DNA from: JAHDHW01 sp965220465
GTDB taxonomy: Bacteria; Bacteroidota; Bacteroidia; Chitinophagales; Saprospiraceae
Direction of reading: 5' to 3'
DNA length: 64,000 nt
Assembly: GCA_965220465.1 (NCBI GenBank)
Contig: CBDCPZ010000022.1
Span: 310,001-374,000, forward strand
Shown here: one piece after another, positions 55,644 through 63,613 of the stretch
How the letters are laid out: each line of letters opens with the position of its first letter
Position numbering within the stretch: the first letter of the stretch is position 1
Notes under the pieces: generated by a model
Database searches by the model: none
What the model was told of the DNA's origin: nothing
What the model saw: only the letters and a program-made list of their open reading frames with translations
Translations under genes and position numbers: made by a program

Positions 55644-57185
55644 ATGCCGAAAACACCGTCCATAAAATTATTTAATCTCATCAAGTCGCTTTCCGGTTCT
55701 GAAAAGCGATATTTTAAATTATTTGTATCTAACAACCAGGCCGATAAAACCAGCAAATATATTCTTCTTTTTGACGCAATCGATCTGCAGGAAGAATTTG
55801 ATGATGAAAAATTAAAGAAGATAATCTATGCTGATGAGCCGATCCAAAGTCGAAAATATTCTGAATTAAAAGCTTATCTCTATGATTTGATTCTTAAAAG
55901 TTTGCATGGTTACGATGAAAAATCTTCTGTTGATTTTAAAATCAAAGGCTTACTACACAGTGTTCGTGTTTTATACAAGCGCTCCCATTATGAAGACTGT
56001 AAAGAGATTTTACACAAGGTCAAAAAACTGGCTTATTCTTATGAGAGTTTTGCCAATATTTTAGAGGTGCTCAATTGGGAAAAACAGATTGCTTATTCCC
56101 AAATGGATATTCCTTTTTTAGACTCAGATCTTGACCGAATTGATGAAGAAGAGAAGAGGTGTTTGGAGCAATTAAAAAATTTATCTGGTTATAAAAATGT
56201 GTTTTACAAAGTGTTGGTTAATATTCGTAAAAATGCTTTGTTACGCAGTGAAGAACAAAAAAGTTTGCTCACTAAAATAATTGATAACCCTTTATTAAAA
56301 AGCATTGATCTTGCAAAATCACACAAAGCAAAACTGTTTTATTACAGAACATACAGTCTTTATTATTATGCTATTTTAGATCACGAAAAATTCTATACCT
56401 CTTGTAAACTAGTTATAGAATCAATGGAATCAAAGCCAAATTTGTTAAAAGAAGATGTCTCCGAATATATCTCTGCACTTAGCAATTTTGCATTGAGCTG
56501 TGGATTACTTGAAAAGTATGAAGAAGTAAGACAAAGTCTAGATAAGTTCCTGAAAATCAAGACCAATACACTTGGTGATGAGTTGAAAATTCATATGGAA
56601 TATTATAGTAAATCTTTTTCATTATACATTTTCACCGGCGAATTTGAACAAGGCTTAAAAATTCTGGAAGAGCATTTGGTGGGTCTTAAAAAGTATGGAG
56701 AGGGATCTTTCCAAAAAGGTCGTTTTTACTTCCAATATTTTTACATATATTTTGGAATTGGAGATTATAATAAAGCACTTGATTATTTAAACTTGTGGCT
56801 TAATCTACCTCGAAGTATCGAACGACAAGATCTACAAAGCCTTGCCAGAATTCTCAATCTTATTGTACATTTCGAATTGGGAAACACAATGTTGTTGGAG
56901 TATCTATTTCGATCAACTTATCGTTTTCTGAGGAAGCGAAACAGAATGTATGATTTTGAAAAAAGAGTATTGGCGTTTATCAAAGATTCAAATAAAATTC
57001 GTTCTTCACGCGAATTACGAGATGCTTTTTCAAAGTTGAAAAACGACTTTGAAGAACTTTCTAAAATTCCATCAGAAAAAGTAATGTTTCAATACTTTGA
57101 TTTTATCGCCTGGCTGGAAAGTAAGACGAGTAATGAACCTTTTTCATCCGTAGTAAAAAGACTATATAAAGAAAGAAAAGTTTAA
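55644..57185 (+). CDS. Unknown helical protein, TPR-like
   Basis: A 513-residue soluble protein with no signal peptide. It is predicted almost wholly helical, with paired-helix units that look like degenerate TPRs: FYFQYFYIYFGIGDYNKALDYL, and KSLHGYDEKSSVDFKIKGLL. The N-terminal MPKTPSIKLFNLIKSLSGSE, then KRYFKLF, is a distinctive opening. I recognise no catalytic motif or named family; similar proteins may be widespread in Saprospiraceae, which I cannot check. It ends two bases before the convergent lanthipeptide-like gene. Confidence 0.75.
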   Translation: MPKTPSIKLFNLIKSLSGSEKRYFKLFVSNNQADKTSKYILLFDAIDLQEEFDDEKLKKIIYADEPIQSRKYSELKAYLYDLILKSLHGYDEKSSVDFKIKGLLHSVRVLYKRSHYEDCKEILHKVKKLAYSYESFANILEVLNWEKQIAYSQMDIPFLDSDLDRIDEEEKRCLEQLKNLSGYKNVFYKVLVNIRKNALLRSEEQKSLLTKIIDNPLLKSIDLAKSHKAKLFYYRTYSLYYYAILDHEKFYTSCKLVIESMESKPNLLKEDVSEYISALSNFALSCGLLEKYEEVRQSLDKFLKIKTNTLGDELKIHMEYYSKSFSLYIFTGEFEQGLKILEEHLVGLKKYGEGSFQKGRFYFQYFYIYFGIGDYNKALDYLNLWLNLPRSIERQDLQSLARILNLIVHFELGNTMLLEYLFRSTYRFLRKRNRMYDFEKRVLAFIKDSNKIRSSRELRDAFSKLKNDFEELSKIPSEKVMFQYFDFIAWLESKTSNEPFSSVVKRLYKERKV

Positions 57186-57186
57186 A

Positions 57187-57426
57187 TTAACCCTTGTTCT
57201 TATTGTTTACCCCCATACTTGTCAAGACATTATTTGAGCCGGCTACTCTCGTTTTATCCGAGGTCCAATATGAATCACCAACGTTATTCACCACTTCATT
57301 TAATGTAGCATTTTCTCTAGGGTGGTTAACGTAGCCTCCTTTTGCTGTTCTTTGCTCTTCCTTATTTACAACAGTAATGAAGCTTTTTACTTTCAATTCA
57401 TTTATTTGTAGTTTCTTTTTTTTCAT
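57187..57426 (-). CDS. Small lanthipeptide-like (pinensin-type leader) peptide, Cys-free
   Basis: A 79-residue peptide if read from the ATG at 57426 (a TTG at 57456 would add ten residues). The N-terminus KKKKLQINELKVKSFITVV, then NKEEQRTAKGGYV, matches the leader of Bacteroidota class I lanthipeptides of the pinensin type: a basic start, LxVxSFxT box and a Gly-Gly cleavage site. The part after GG is 47 residues, Asn-, Ser- and Thr-rich, without any cysteine, so lanthionine rings cannot form in it. No LanB, LanC, protease or ABC exporter lies in the window. A minus-strand TACTTTTG (57528-57521) is a possible -7 element. The leader match is by eye. Confidence 0.72.
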   Translation of the reverse strand: MKKKKLQINELKVKSFITVVNKEEQRTAKGGYVNHPRENATLNEVVNNVGDSYWTSDKTRVAGSNNVLTSMGVNNKNKG

Positions 57427-57605
57427 AACGCAGCTTTTTAGTGAGAGATTAGACAATCAAGATAACACTTTTTGCATTTTTTACTTTCCCTCATTTATAT
57501 TAAAAGTCAGTATCCTATGTCAAAAGTAAAATATTCTATCATATAAAAATACAGCTTTTTGGGGTCTCTATCAATGATTAAGAAGACACTTTAATGCTTT
57601 TTTAA

Positions 57606-58079
57606 TTACAATTTCTTTACAATTTCCCAAACAAGATCTATTTCATATCCCCTACCTATGGCATAATTTGCAAGTTTATTTTTTGCTTTAAACGGATCTT
57701 TTTCTTTTAAGTGTTTATTCTTTTTCTGAATAACTTCATTGAGTGCTTGTATATATTCCTCATCTTCAATTTCACTCATTGCCTTTCTAATACAATATTC
57801 TGAAATTTTTCGAAATTTAAGCTCGCTTAAAATACGGTTTTTCCCCCATCGGCGCATTCTAAATTTACCTCTTGCAAAAGAGCGGGCAAACCGTTCTTCA
57901 TTAAGAAAATTATCCCCTATTAATTCTGCAATAATTTCTTCCAGGGTATCTCCATAAATTCCAAGATTGATCAATTTCGTGCGTACTTCTTGATGACAGC
58001 GATCTTGATAAGCACAGTATTTTTGTAGTTTTGCCAGACCTACTTCTTTGCTAATGTATTTTGTTTTCTTATTTTTCAA
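57606..58079 (-). CDS. recX: RecX regulatory protein
   Basis: A 157-residue protein that caps RecA filaments. It is all-helical with the RecX pattern ALxxYCAYQDRCHQEVRTKL, IIAELIGDNFLNEERFARSFARGK and WGKNRILSELKFRKI. The start is a TTG (58079), since no ATG precedes the conserved YCAYQDR segment. recA is 46 kb away in the window, not adjacent. Only 36 bases separate it from the divergent mscS-like gene. Confidence 0.9.
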   Translation of the reverse strand: MKNKKTKYISKEVGLAKLQKYCAYQDRCHQEVRTKLINLGIYGDTLEEIIAELIGDNFLNEERFARSFARGKFRMRRWGKNRILSELKFRKISEYCIRKAMSEIEDEEYIQALNEVIQKKNKHLKEKDPFKAKNKLANYAIGRGYEIDLVWEIVKKL

Positions 58080-58115
58080 AATCCTTATTTAAATAAACAT
58101 AAAATTAATAACAAA

Positions 58116-58934
58116 ATGGAAATGGCTACTATGATTGATCAAATTACAGAAATGGCTTTGGCCTATGCTCCTAAGGTCCTTCTTGCTTTATTATCTCTTA
58201 TTGTTGGTTTTTGGTTGATCCGTTGGATAACAAAAAAAGTTAATCGCTTAATGGATCGACGGAATGTTGATGCTACGATTCGTCCGTTTTTCGTATCGCT
58301 GATAAATGTTGGCCTAAAAGTGTTATTGCTTTTAAGTGTCGCTGGAATGTTTGGTGTTGAAACCACTTCTTTTCTCGCAATACTTGGTGCAATGGCTTTT
58401 GCTATTGGAATGGCTTTGCAAGGTAGTCTCGGAAATTTTGCCAGCGGAATCATGGTTTTGCTTTTTAAACCATATAAAGTTGGTGATTTGGTCACTATCC
58501 AGGGAAATACCGGTGTCGTTTCAGAAATTCAAATTTTTAATACCATTCTTTTAACCCCAGATAATAAAAAAATCATTATTCCGAATAGTGTAGTGACCAG
58601 CGGTGCTATTACCAATATTTCGGGTCAGGGAACCATTCGTGTTGATATGACTTTCGGAATTGGATACAGCGATGACATTGACTTAGCCAGATCCGTTATT
58701 GAAAAAGTTGTTGACAATTGCCCTCATATTTTAAAAAAGGAGCCTGTTGATATTTTTGTTTCAGCCCTTGCTGATAGTTCCATAAATTTTGCTGTCCGGC
58801 CGTGGTGCAAAAGTGAAAACTATTGGTCAGTTTATTTTTATGTACATGAAAACATTAAAAAACAATTTGATGAAAACAATGTCAGCATTCCTTTTCCTCA
58901 AATGGATGTGCATATGCAAACAACTGAAAGTTAG
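58116..58934 (+). CDS. Small-conductance mechanosensitive channel (MscS family)
   Basis: A 272-residue membrane protein with three TM helices. The pore helix region has FLAILGAMAFAIGMALQGSLGNFASGIMVLLFKPYKVGD, listed here by its ends (FLAILGAM to KVGD), with Gly/Ala packing typical of MscS TM3 and the beta domain after it (NTILLTPDNKKIIIPNSVV). It releases solutes on hypo-osmotic stress. It is divergent from recX with a 36-base gap. Confidence 0.95.
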   Translation: MEMATMIDQITEMALAYAPKVLLALLSLIVGFWLIRWITKKVNRLMDRRNVDATIRPFFVSLINVGLKVLLLLSVAGMFGVETTSFLAILGAMAFAIGMALQGSLGNFASGIMVLLFKPYKVGDLVTIQGNTGVVSEIQIFNTILLTPDNKKIIIPNSVVTSGAITNISGQGTIRVDMTFGIGYSDDIDLARSVIEKVVDNCPHILKKEPVDIFVSALADSSINFAVRPWCKSENYWSVYFYVHENIKKQFDENNVSIPFPQMDVHMQTTES

Positions 58935-58986
58935 AATGAATTATTTTTAGGTGAGCCTGTCCAAAACACTTGTAATTTGGATGGTT

Positions 58987-60243
58987 TCATTTTTTAAAAA
59001 TTTTACAAGTCAGTACCGTAAAATCATCAGGGTAGCTTTCTTCACCTAAAAATTCATCTATTTTACTAAGCAACTGATTGTTAAATTCCTGAGCAGATAG
59101 TTTGTTGTTTTTTAACGCAAAAGAGCATAATAAATCCTCGTCGAAATATTTTTCTTCTGCATCTTTTACATCTGTCAATCCATCTGTAAAGGTAAGTATA
59201 ATTGCCTCATTATCAATAACTTCATGCCCGACTTCCACTTCCGGAAGTTTTACGAATGAACCAAGAATGGTACATCCTTTATCCAAAAGGACAACATCGC
59301 CATTCATAATCAACAAAGGTGGGTTGTGTCCGGCATTGACATATTTAAGTTTATTGCTTTCGGTATCAAATTCAGCAACAAAAAAAGTAAGAAATTTTTC
59401 TCCCTTTGTTATTCTAAATAAGGATTGGTTTAACTCGATAACAAAATCATCCAAGCTACACCTTTTGTTCATTAGGTCATGAAACTTCGCCTGAAAATTG
59501 GCCATCAACAATGCTGCTGCAACTCCTTTTCCAGAAATATCGGCAACACAAAAAGCAAATTTTTTATCATCAAATAAAATGAAATCGAAATAATCGCCGC
59601 CAACTCGCAAATGTGGTTTGTAAATACTCGCCAATTCGTAACGATCTCCTTTTGGCAGTTCCGATGGAATAAGCATTTGCTGCATTTGCCTTGCTAGTTC
59701 CATTTCATTTTTCAACCGTTCCTGTTCTAGTTGTCGTTTAAAGAGCCGCTTGTTTTCAATCGCCACAGCTACAATATTGGTAATCGTTGTAATGAATTGT
59801 ACCTTATTGTACATGTCCTCATCTTTTTCAAAACCACCTATAAATGTGTATGCGATTGGGCTTTTTTTGTGTAAAACCGGGATTACAATATCAAATTGTC
59901 TGATCAAAGGATGATCATTTTCTTCGTCTATATTTTTTAATTTTTGGTAGTTTGGGAGCAATTCTGTAATATCAAGATTCGATAGGTTTTCATCAATTCC
60001 GATGATCGATGCACAAGCCCATTCACCTTGTTTGTTTATAACGTAAAGCGCCATTTTCTTCACACCCATTTCCCAACTCAAAAAAGAATTGTACATTTTG
60101 TATAAGCCGTCAACGGATACATTATTGTTAATGGCTTGAGTGATATTGAGCAGCCTGTTTATTTGTAATTGTTTAAGGTGCAATTCCCTTTCTAACAACT
60201 CCAGGCTGGATAATTCTTTTCGTATGTTTGAAAATTTAGACAT
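58987..60243 (-). CDS. GAF-SpoIIE (PP2C-like) serine phosphatase
   Basis: A 418-residue cytoplasmic protein: an N-terminal coiled coil (about 1-40), a GAF-like domain (about 45-185, WACASIIGIDENLSNL region), a linker helix ARQMQQMLIPSELP, and a SpoIIE-type PP2C domain (about 205-418) with VGGDYFDFILFDD, CVADISGKGVAAALLMANF, VNAGHNPPLLI and FTDGLTDVKDAEEK. The metal-binding Asp residues are present. Such RsbU-like enzymes dephosphorylate anti-sigma antagonists or similar; no partner gene is adjacent. Its promoter is at 60277-60306. Confidence 0.9.
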   Translation of the reverse strand: MSKFSNIRKELSSLELLERELHLKQLQINRLLNITQAINNNVSVDGLYKMYNSFLSWEMGVKKMALYVINKQGEWACASIIGIDENLSNLDITELLPNYQKLKNIDEENDHPLIRQFDIVIPVLHKKSPIAYTFIGGFEKDEDMYNKVQFITTITNIVAVAIENKRLFKRQLEQERLKNEMELARQMQQMLIPSELPKGDRYELASIYKPHLRVGGDYFDFILFDDKKFAFCVADISGKGVAAALLMANFQAKFHDLMNKRCSLDDFVIELNQSLFRITKGEKFLTFFVAEFDTESNKLKYVNAGHNPPLLIMNGDVVLLDKGCTILGSFVKLPEVEVGHEVIDNEAIILTFTDGLTDVKDAEEKYFDEDLLCSFALKNNKLSAQEFNNQLLSKIDEFLGEESYPDDFTVLTCKIFKK

Positions 60244-60276
60244 TTATTGTTTTAATACACTTTTAAACATTATTCT

Positions 60277-60306
60277 GAAAGATAGTTTGATTTTGTTAGA
60301 ATCAAA
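60277..60306 (-). promoter_or_regulatory. Bacteroidota-type promoter of the SpoIIE gene
   Basis: Minus strand: TTTG (60306-60303), 18-base spacer, TATCTTTC (60284-60277), 34 bases before the ATG. Confidence 0.5.
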
Positions 60307-60344
60307 CCCTTCGTTTATAGAAATATATGTTGTTTACAAGATAT

Positions 60345-61586
60345 TTATTTAGAATTTGTTTTTACATCTAAAGCATCGCGAAAACCATTTCCTACTAAAT
60401 TAAAAGCTAAAACCATGAGCATTATTGCAAACGCAGGCACCAACGCGAGTAATGGTTTTCCACCAATTGCCAACCCGTAGTTTTCGTTGAGCATTGTTCC
60501 CCATGATGGAGTAGGGGGTTGAATTCCAAAACCCAGATAACTCAAGCCGGCTTCAACTAAAATGGCTGTTGCAAAATTAGCAGCCGCAACAACCATAACA
60601 GGGCCAAGAATATTTGGTAAAATATGCTTTCCAATAATTCTCCAATGACTAAATCCCATACTTTGTGCCGCTTCCACAAATTGAATTTCTTTTAATGACA
60701 TCACTTGTCCACGAACAATCCGGGCTACTTCAACCCACATTGTTAATCCAACGGCGAGAAATATTATTCCGATTCCTTTACCCAAAGCCAATACAATTGC
60801 AAACACCAGCAAAAGTGTTGGAATCGACCAAACAGTATTAATTATCAACATAATAAAATCATCGACTTTCCCTCCGAAGTATCCCGCAAAAGCTCCAAGA
60901 AAAATCCCTATTGTCAATGAAATCGCAACAGCTATTAAACCAACTAATAAAGATATTCGAACTCCCAAAATTAATCTGCTCAACATGCATCGCCCATATT
61001 TATCTGTTCCCAGCTGAAATTTTCTGGTATAAATAAAGTCTTCGTTTATCTTTTTTTGAAGGTCTTGAATAATTGCTTTTTGTTCTAAATTCTCAAAATC
61101 AAAATATATTATTTCATTGCTTTGTTGTGTAGAATTATGCTTTGCTCTTGATATTGGATAAACCACATCCACCAAATTATACTGTTTTTCGGTACCTTTT
61201 ATCAATTCTTCTTCTGCGCTTTCTCCATTGTATATTTCAACAATTATTGAATCATTTAGATAAGAAAAGGTATTGATCGGGATTAATTGATTAGGATTTG
61301 GAGTTCCAAATAATAGTCTTTTTATAAAACTAGTTTTTTGTTGTGGTTGATTTTTTCGAACGGCTAATATTTTTACCTGAAACCCTGGATTTTTAAATGC
61401 TAATTCAGTGATTTGATCATTTGCATCCGGGGTTGGATCTGGTGCTATTAAATAACCAAAAACCGCAACAATTACAGCAAACGCAATAACGAACATTCCA
61501 AAAACAGCAGGTTTGTTTTTTAAAAGCCGCTTCATTGCTTTTTGATTCGGCGATTCCAAAGATGTTGCTTTTTTTGGGTTACTCAT
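60345..61586 (-). CDS. Dipeptide/oligopeptide-type ABC permease (OppC/DppC-like)
   Basis: A 413-residue inner-membrane permease. An OppC_N-type first TM (NKPAVFGMFVIAFAVIVAV) is followed by an unusually large extracytoplasmic segment (about residues 50-190), then DKYGRCMLSRLILGVRISLLVG and the EAA-like loop VEAAQSMGFSHWRIIGKHILPN, ending LVGNGFRDALDVKTNSK. OppC proteins are usually about 300 residues. No OppB, ATPase or binding protein is adjacent; to my knowledge scattered Opp genes are usual in Bacteroidota. Substrate unknown. Confidence 0.9.
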   Translation of the reverse strand: MSNPKKATSLESPNQKAMKRLLKNKPAVFGMFVIAFAVIVAVFGYLIAPDPTPDANDQITELAFKNPGFQVKILAVRKNQPQQKTSFIKRLLFGTPNPNQLIPINTFSYLNDSIIVEIYNGESAEEELIKGTEKQYNLVDVVYPISRAKHNSTQQSNEIIYFDFENLEQKAIIQDLQKKINEDFIYTRKFQLGTDKYGRCMLSRLILGVRISLLVGLIAVAISLTIGIFLGAFAGYFGGKVDDFIMLIINTVWSIPTLLLVFAIVLALGKGIGIIFLAVGLTMWVEVARIVRGQVMSLKEIQFVEAAQSMGFSHWRIIGKHILPNILGPVMVVAAANFATAILVEAGLSYLGFGIQPPTPSWGTMLNENYGLAIGGKPLLALVPAFAIMLMVLAFNLVGNGFRDALDVKTNSK

Positions 61587-61681
61587 TTATAGTCGAATAC
61601 ATAAAAATGGAATTTGTAAAGATATAAAAAAGAGATAATTTACTTTTCTTTATGATTTTACGACTTTAATAAATCGGTTTA

Positions 61682-62800
61682 ATGCAGATACTTATTGTTG
61701 AACCTTTTTTTGGCGGCAGCCATAAATCTTGGGCCGAAGGCTTTCAAAGCTTTTCTAGTCATAAAGTTGAAATCCTTTCTCTTCCTGGTAGACATTGGAA
61801 ATGGCGGATGTTTGGTGGGGCAGTTGAATTGGCTAAACAATTTTTAGCTGCTGATTTTCAACCAGATATTTTAATTGCTTCTGACATGCTCGATTTGGCG
61901 ACTTTCGTTTCTCTATGCAGAAACAGGCTGTCGAAAACGGTCATTTCTCTATATTTTCACGAAAATCAAATAACTTATCCATGGTCGTCCAATGATGCAG
62001 ATCTTGACCTAAAAAGAGATAATCATTACGGTTTTATTAATTATACTTCCTCTTTGGTGGCTGATTCAGTTTTTTTTAATTCTAAATACCACCTGGCTTC
62101 CTTTACGGAATCGCTTGGACCTTTTTTAAAGCAATTTCCTGATCATAAAACTGTAGAAAATATAGAGAAAATAAAGAAAAAAAGTTCAGTGCTTTATTTA
62201 GGAATGAATTTGAAAAAATTTGATGATCACAAAACTCAACCAACTTATCATGAACCAGTTATAGTTTGGAATCATCGTTGGGAGTACGATAAAAACCCGG
62301 ATTTATTTTTTAATTCTCTCTGTCGTTTAAAAGATGAAAAGATTCCTTTTAAATTAATTGTGCTGGGACAATCTTATTCAAAATCTCCTTCTATTTTTAA
62401 AGACATTGAAATATTACTTTCTAATCAAATTATCCATTTTGGATATGCTTCTTCTTTTAAAGATTATGCAAATTTGCTTTGGCAGTCTGATCTCCTTCTC
62501 GTAACCAGCAATCAGGATTTTTTCGGTGGAAGTGTGGTTGAAGCTATTTATTGTGGTTGTTTTCCAATACTTCCAAATCGGCTCGCTTATCCTGAACATG
62601 TTCCAAAAGATGAGTTTCAGAATCATTTTTATGAAAATGAAGAAGAGCTTTATGAGAAATTACACTCCTTGGTTTTTCAATTTAAAAGTAAGCAGAATAC
62701 TGAAAAATTGAAAAATTTTGTTGCTCATTATGATTGGAGTATTTTAGCTCCGATTTATGATCACACTTTCGATAGAATGCTTCTCTCATTTAAAAAATAA
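61682..62800 (+). CDS. DUF3524 glycosyltransferase, tRNA-queuosine mannosyltransferase-like
   Basis: A 372-residue GT-B enzyme. The N-terminal DUF3524 domain is diagnostic: LIVEPFFGGSHKSWAEGF, LSLPGRHWKWRMFGGAVELA, YFHENQITYPWSSNDADLD. The C-terminal GT4 domain has VWNHRWEYDKNPDLFF and FFGGSVVEAIYCGCFPILPN. The eukaryotic relative GTDC1/QTMAN adds mannose to queuosine-34 of tRNA-Asp. The same activity in bacteria is an inference. tgt is in this window at 3.4 kb. The stop overlaps the next start by one base. Confidence 0.88.
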   Translation: MQILIVEPFFGGSHKSWAEGFQSFSSHKVEILSLPGRHWKWRMFGGAVELAKQFLAADFQPDILIASDMLDLATFVSLCRNRLSKTVISLYFHENQITYPWSSNDADLDLKRDNHYGFINYTSSLVADSVFFNSKYHLASFTESLGPFLKQFPDHKTVENIEKIKKKSSVLYLGMNLKKFDDHKTQPTYHEPVIVWNHRWEYDKNPDLFFNSLCRLKDEKIPFKLIVLGQSYSKSPSIFKDIEILLSNQIIHFGYASSFKDYANLLWQSDLLLVTSNQDFFGGSVVEAIYCGCFPILPNRLAYPEHVPKDEFQNHFYENEEELYEKLHSLVFQFKSKQNTEKLKNFVAHYDWSILAPIYDHTFDRMLLSFKK

Positions 62801-63597
62801 TGGTCCAACACATAACCAAAATAAATTCGAAAAATATTTTTTCTTTTATACAAAAAAGAGAGCACATTCCTGTCGTTTTTCTTCATGGTTTTTGTGAGGA
62901 AAGTAGTATTTGGAATGACTTTATTGATTCATTTACAGACAATTATATCGTATGTATAGATCTTCCGGGTTTTGGGAAATCTGGTTACCAGAATTGTTCG
63001 ATTAATGATATGGCTTCGATAGTAAATACTGTATTGAATGAAATTGACGTTGAAAAAATTATTTTGATCGGTCATTCGATGGGTGGATATGTTGCTTTAG
63101 AGTTTGCAAAGTTATATCCTGAAAAAGTGTTAGGCCTTAGCCTTTTCCACTCCCAACCTTTTGCTGATTCTGATGAAAAAAAAGAAAATCGCAAAAAGAG
63201 TATTGACTTTATTCAAAATAATGGATCCATCCTTTTTGTAAAGCAACTTATTCCAAAATTATTTGCTCCACGATTTGGTAGCACAAGCTCACTTACAATT
63301 TCAAAACTAATCCTTACCGCTTCCAATTATGGAAAAGAAGGAATCATAAACGCATTGGATGCCATGATTAACAGGTCTGATAATCAGGTTGTTCTAAAAA
63401 ATGCACGCTTTCCTGTTTTGTTTATCGTCGGAGCAGACGACCTCGCTATTCCTAAAGAAAATAGTTTGAAGCAATTGGTTCTTCCAGATATTTCTGAAAT
63501 TCATATTTTAAGTGGAGTAGGGCACATGGGCATGTTTGAAGCAAAGAATGAATGTGTTTCGATTTTAAAAACTTTTATTGGTTTTGTAAGCTATTAA
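62800..63597 (+). CDS. Alpha/beta hydrolase
   Basis: A 265-residue alpha/beta hydrolase: VVFLHGFCEESSIWNDF, CIDLPGFGKSGY, nucleophile elbow IGHSMGGYVALEFAKLYP, acidic position in IVGADDLAIP, and final His in LSGVGHMGMFEA, giving a complete Ser-Asp-His triad. Substrate unknown. Translationally coupled to the QTMAN-like gene (TAATG overlap), so the two are probably made together. Confidence 0.88.
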   Translation: MVQHITKINSKNIFSFIQKREHIPVVFLHGFCEESSIWNDFIDSFTDNYIVCIDLPGFGKSGYQNCSINDMASIVNTVLNEIDVEKIILIGHSMGGYVALEFAKLYPEKVLGLSLFHSQPFADSDEKKENRKKSIDFIQNNGSILFVKQLIPKLFAPRFGSTSSLTISKLILTASNYGKEGIINALDAMINRSDNQVVLKNARFPVLFIVGADDLAIPKENSLKQLVLPDISEIHILSGVGHMGMFEAKNECVSILKTFIGFVSY

Positions 63598-63613
63598 AAA
63601 TATCAATATACTT

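Noticed and set aside
57427..57456. Ten extra N-terminal residues of the lanthipeptide-like peptide, including a Cys
   Set aside because: The extension starts at TTG, and the leader pattern begins at the ATG (KKKKLQ); the Cys would in any case be in the leader, not the core.
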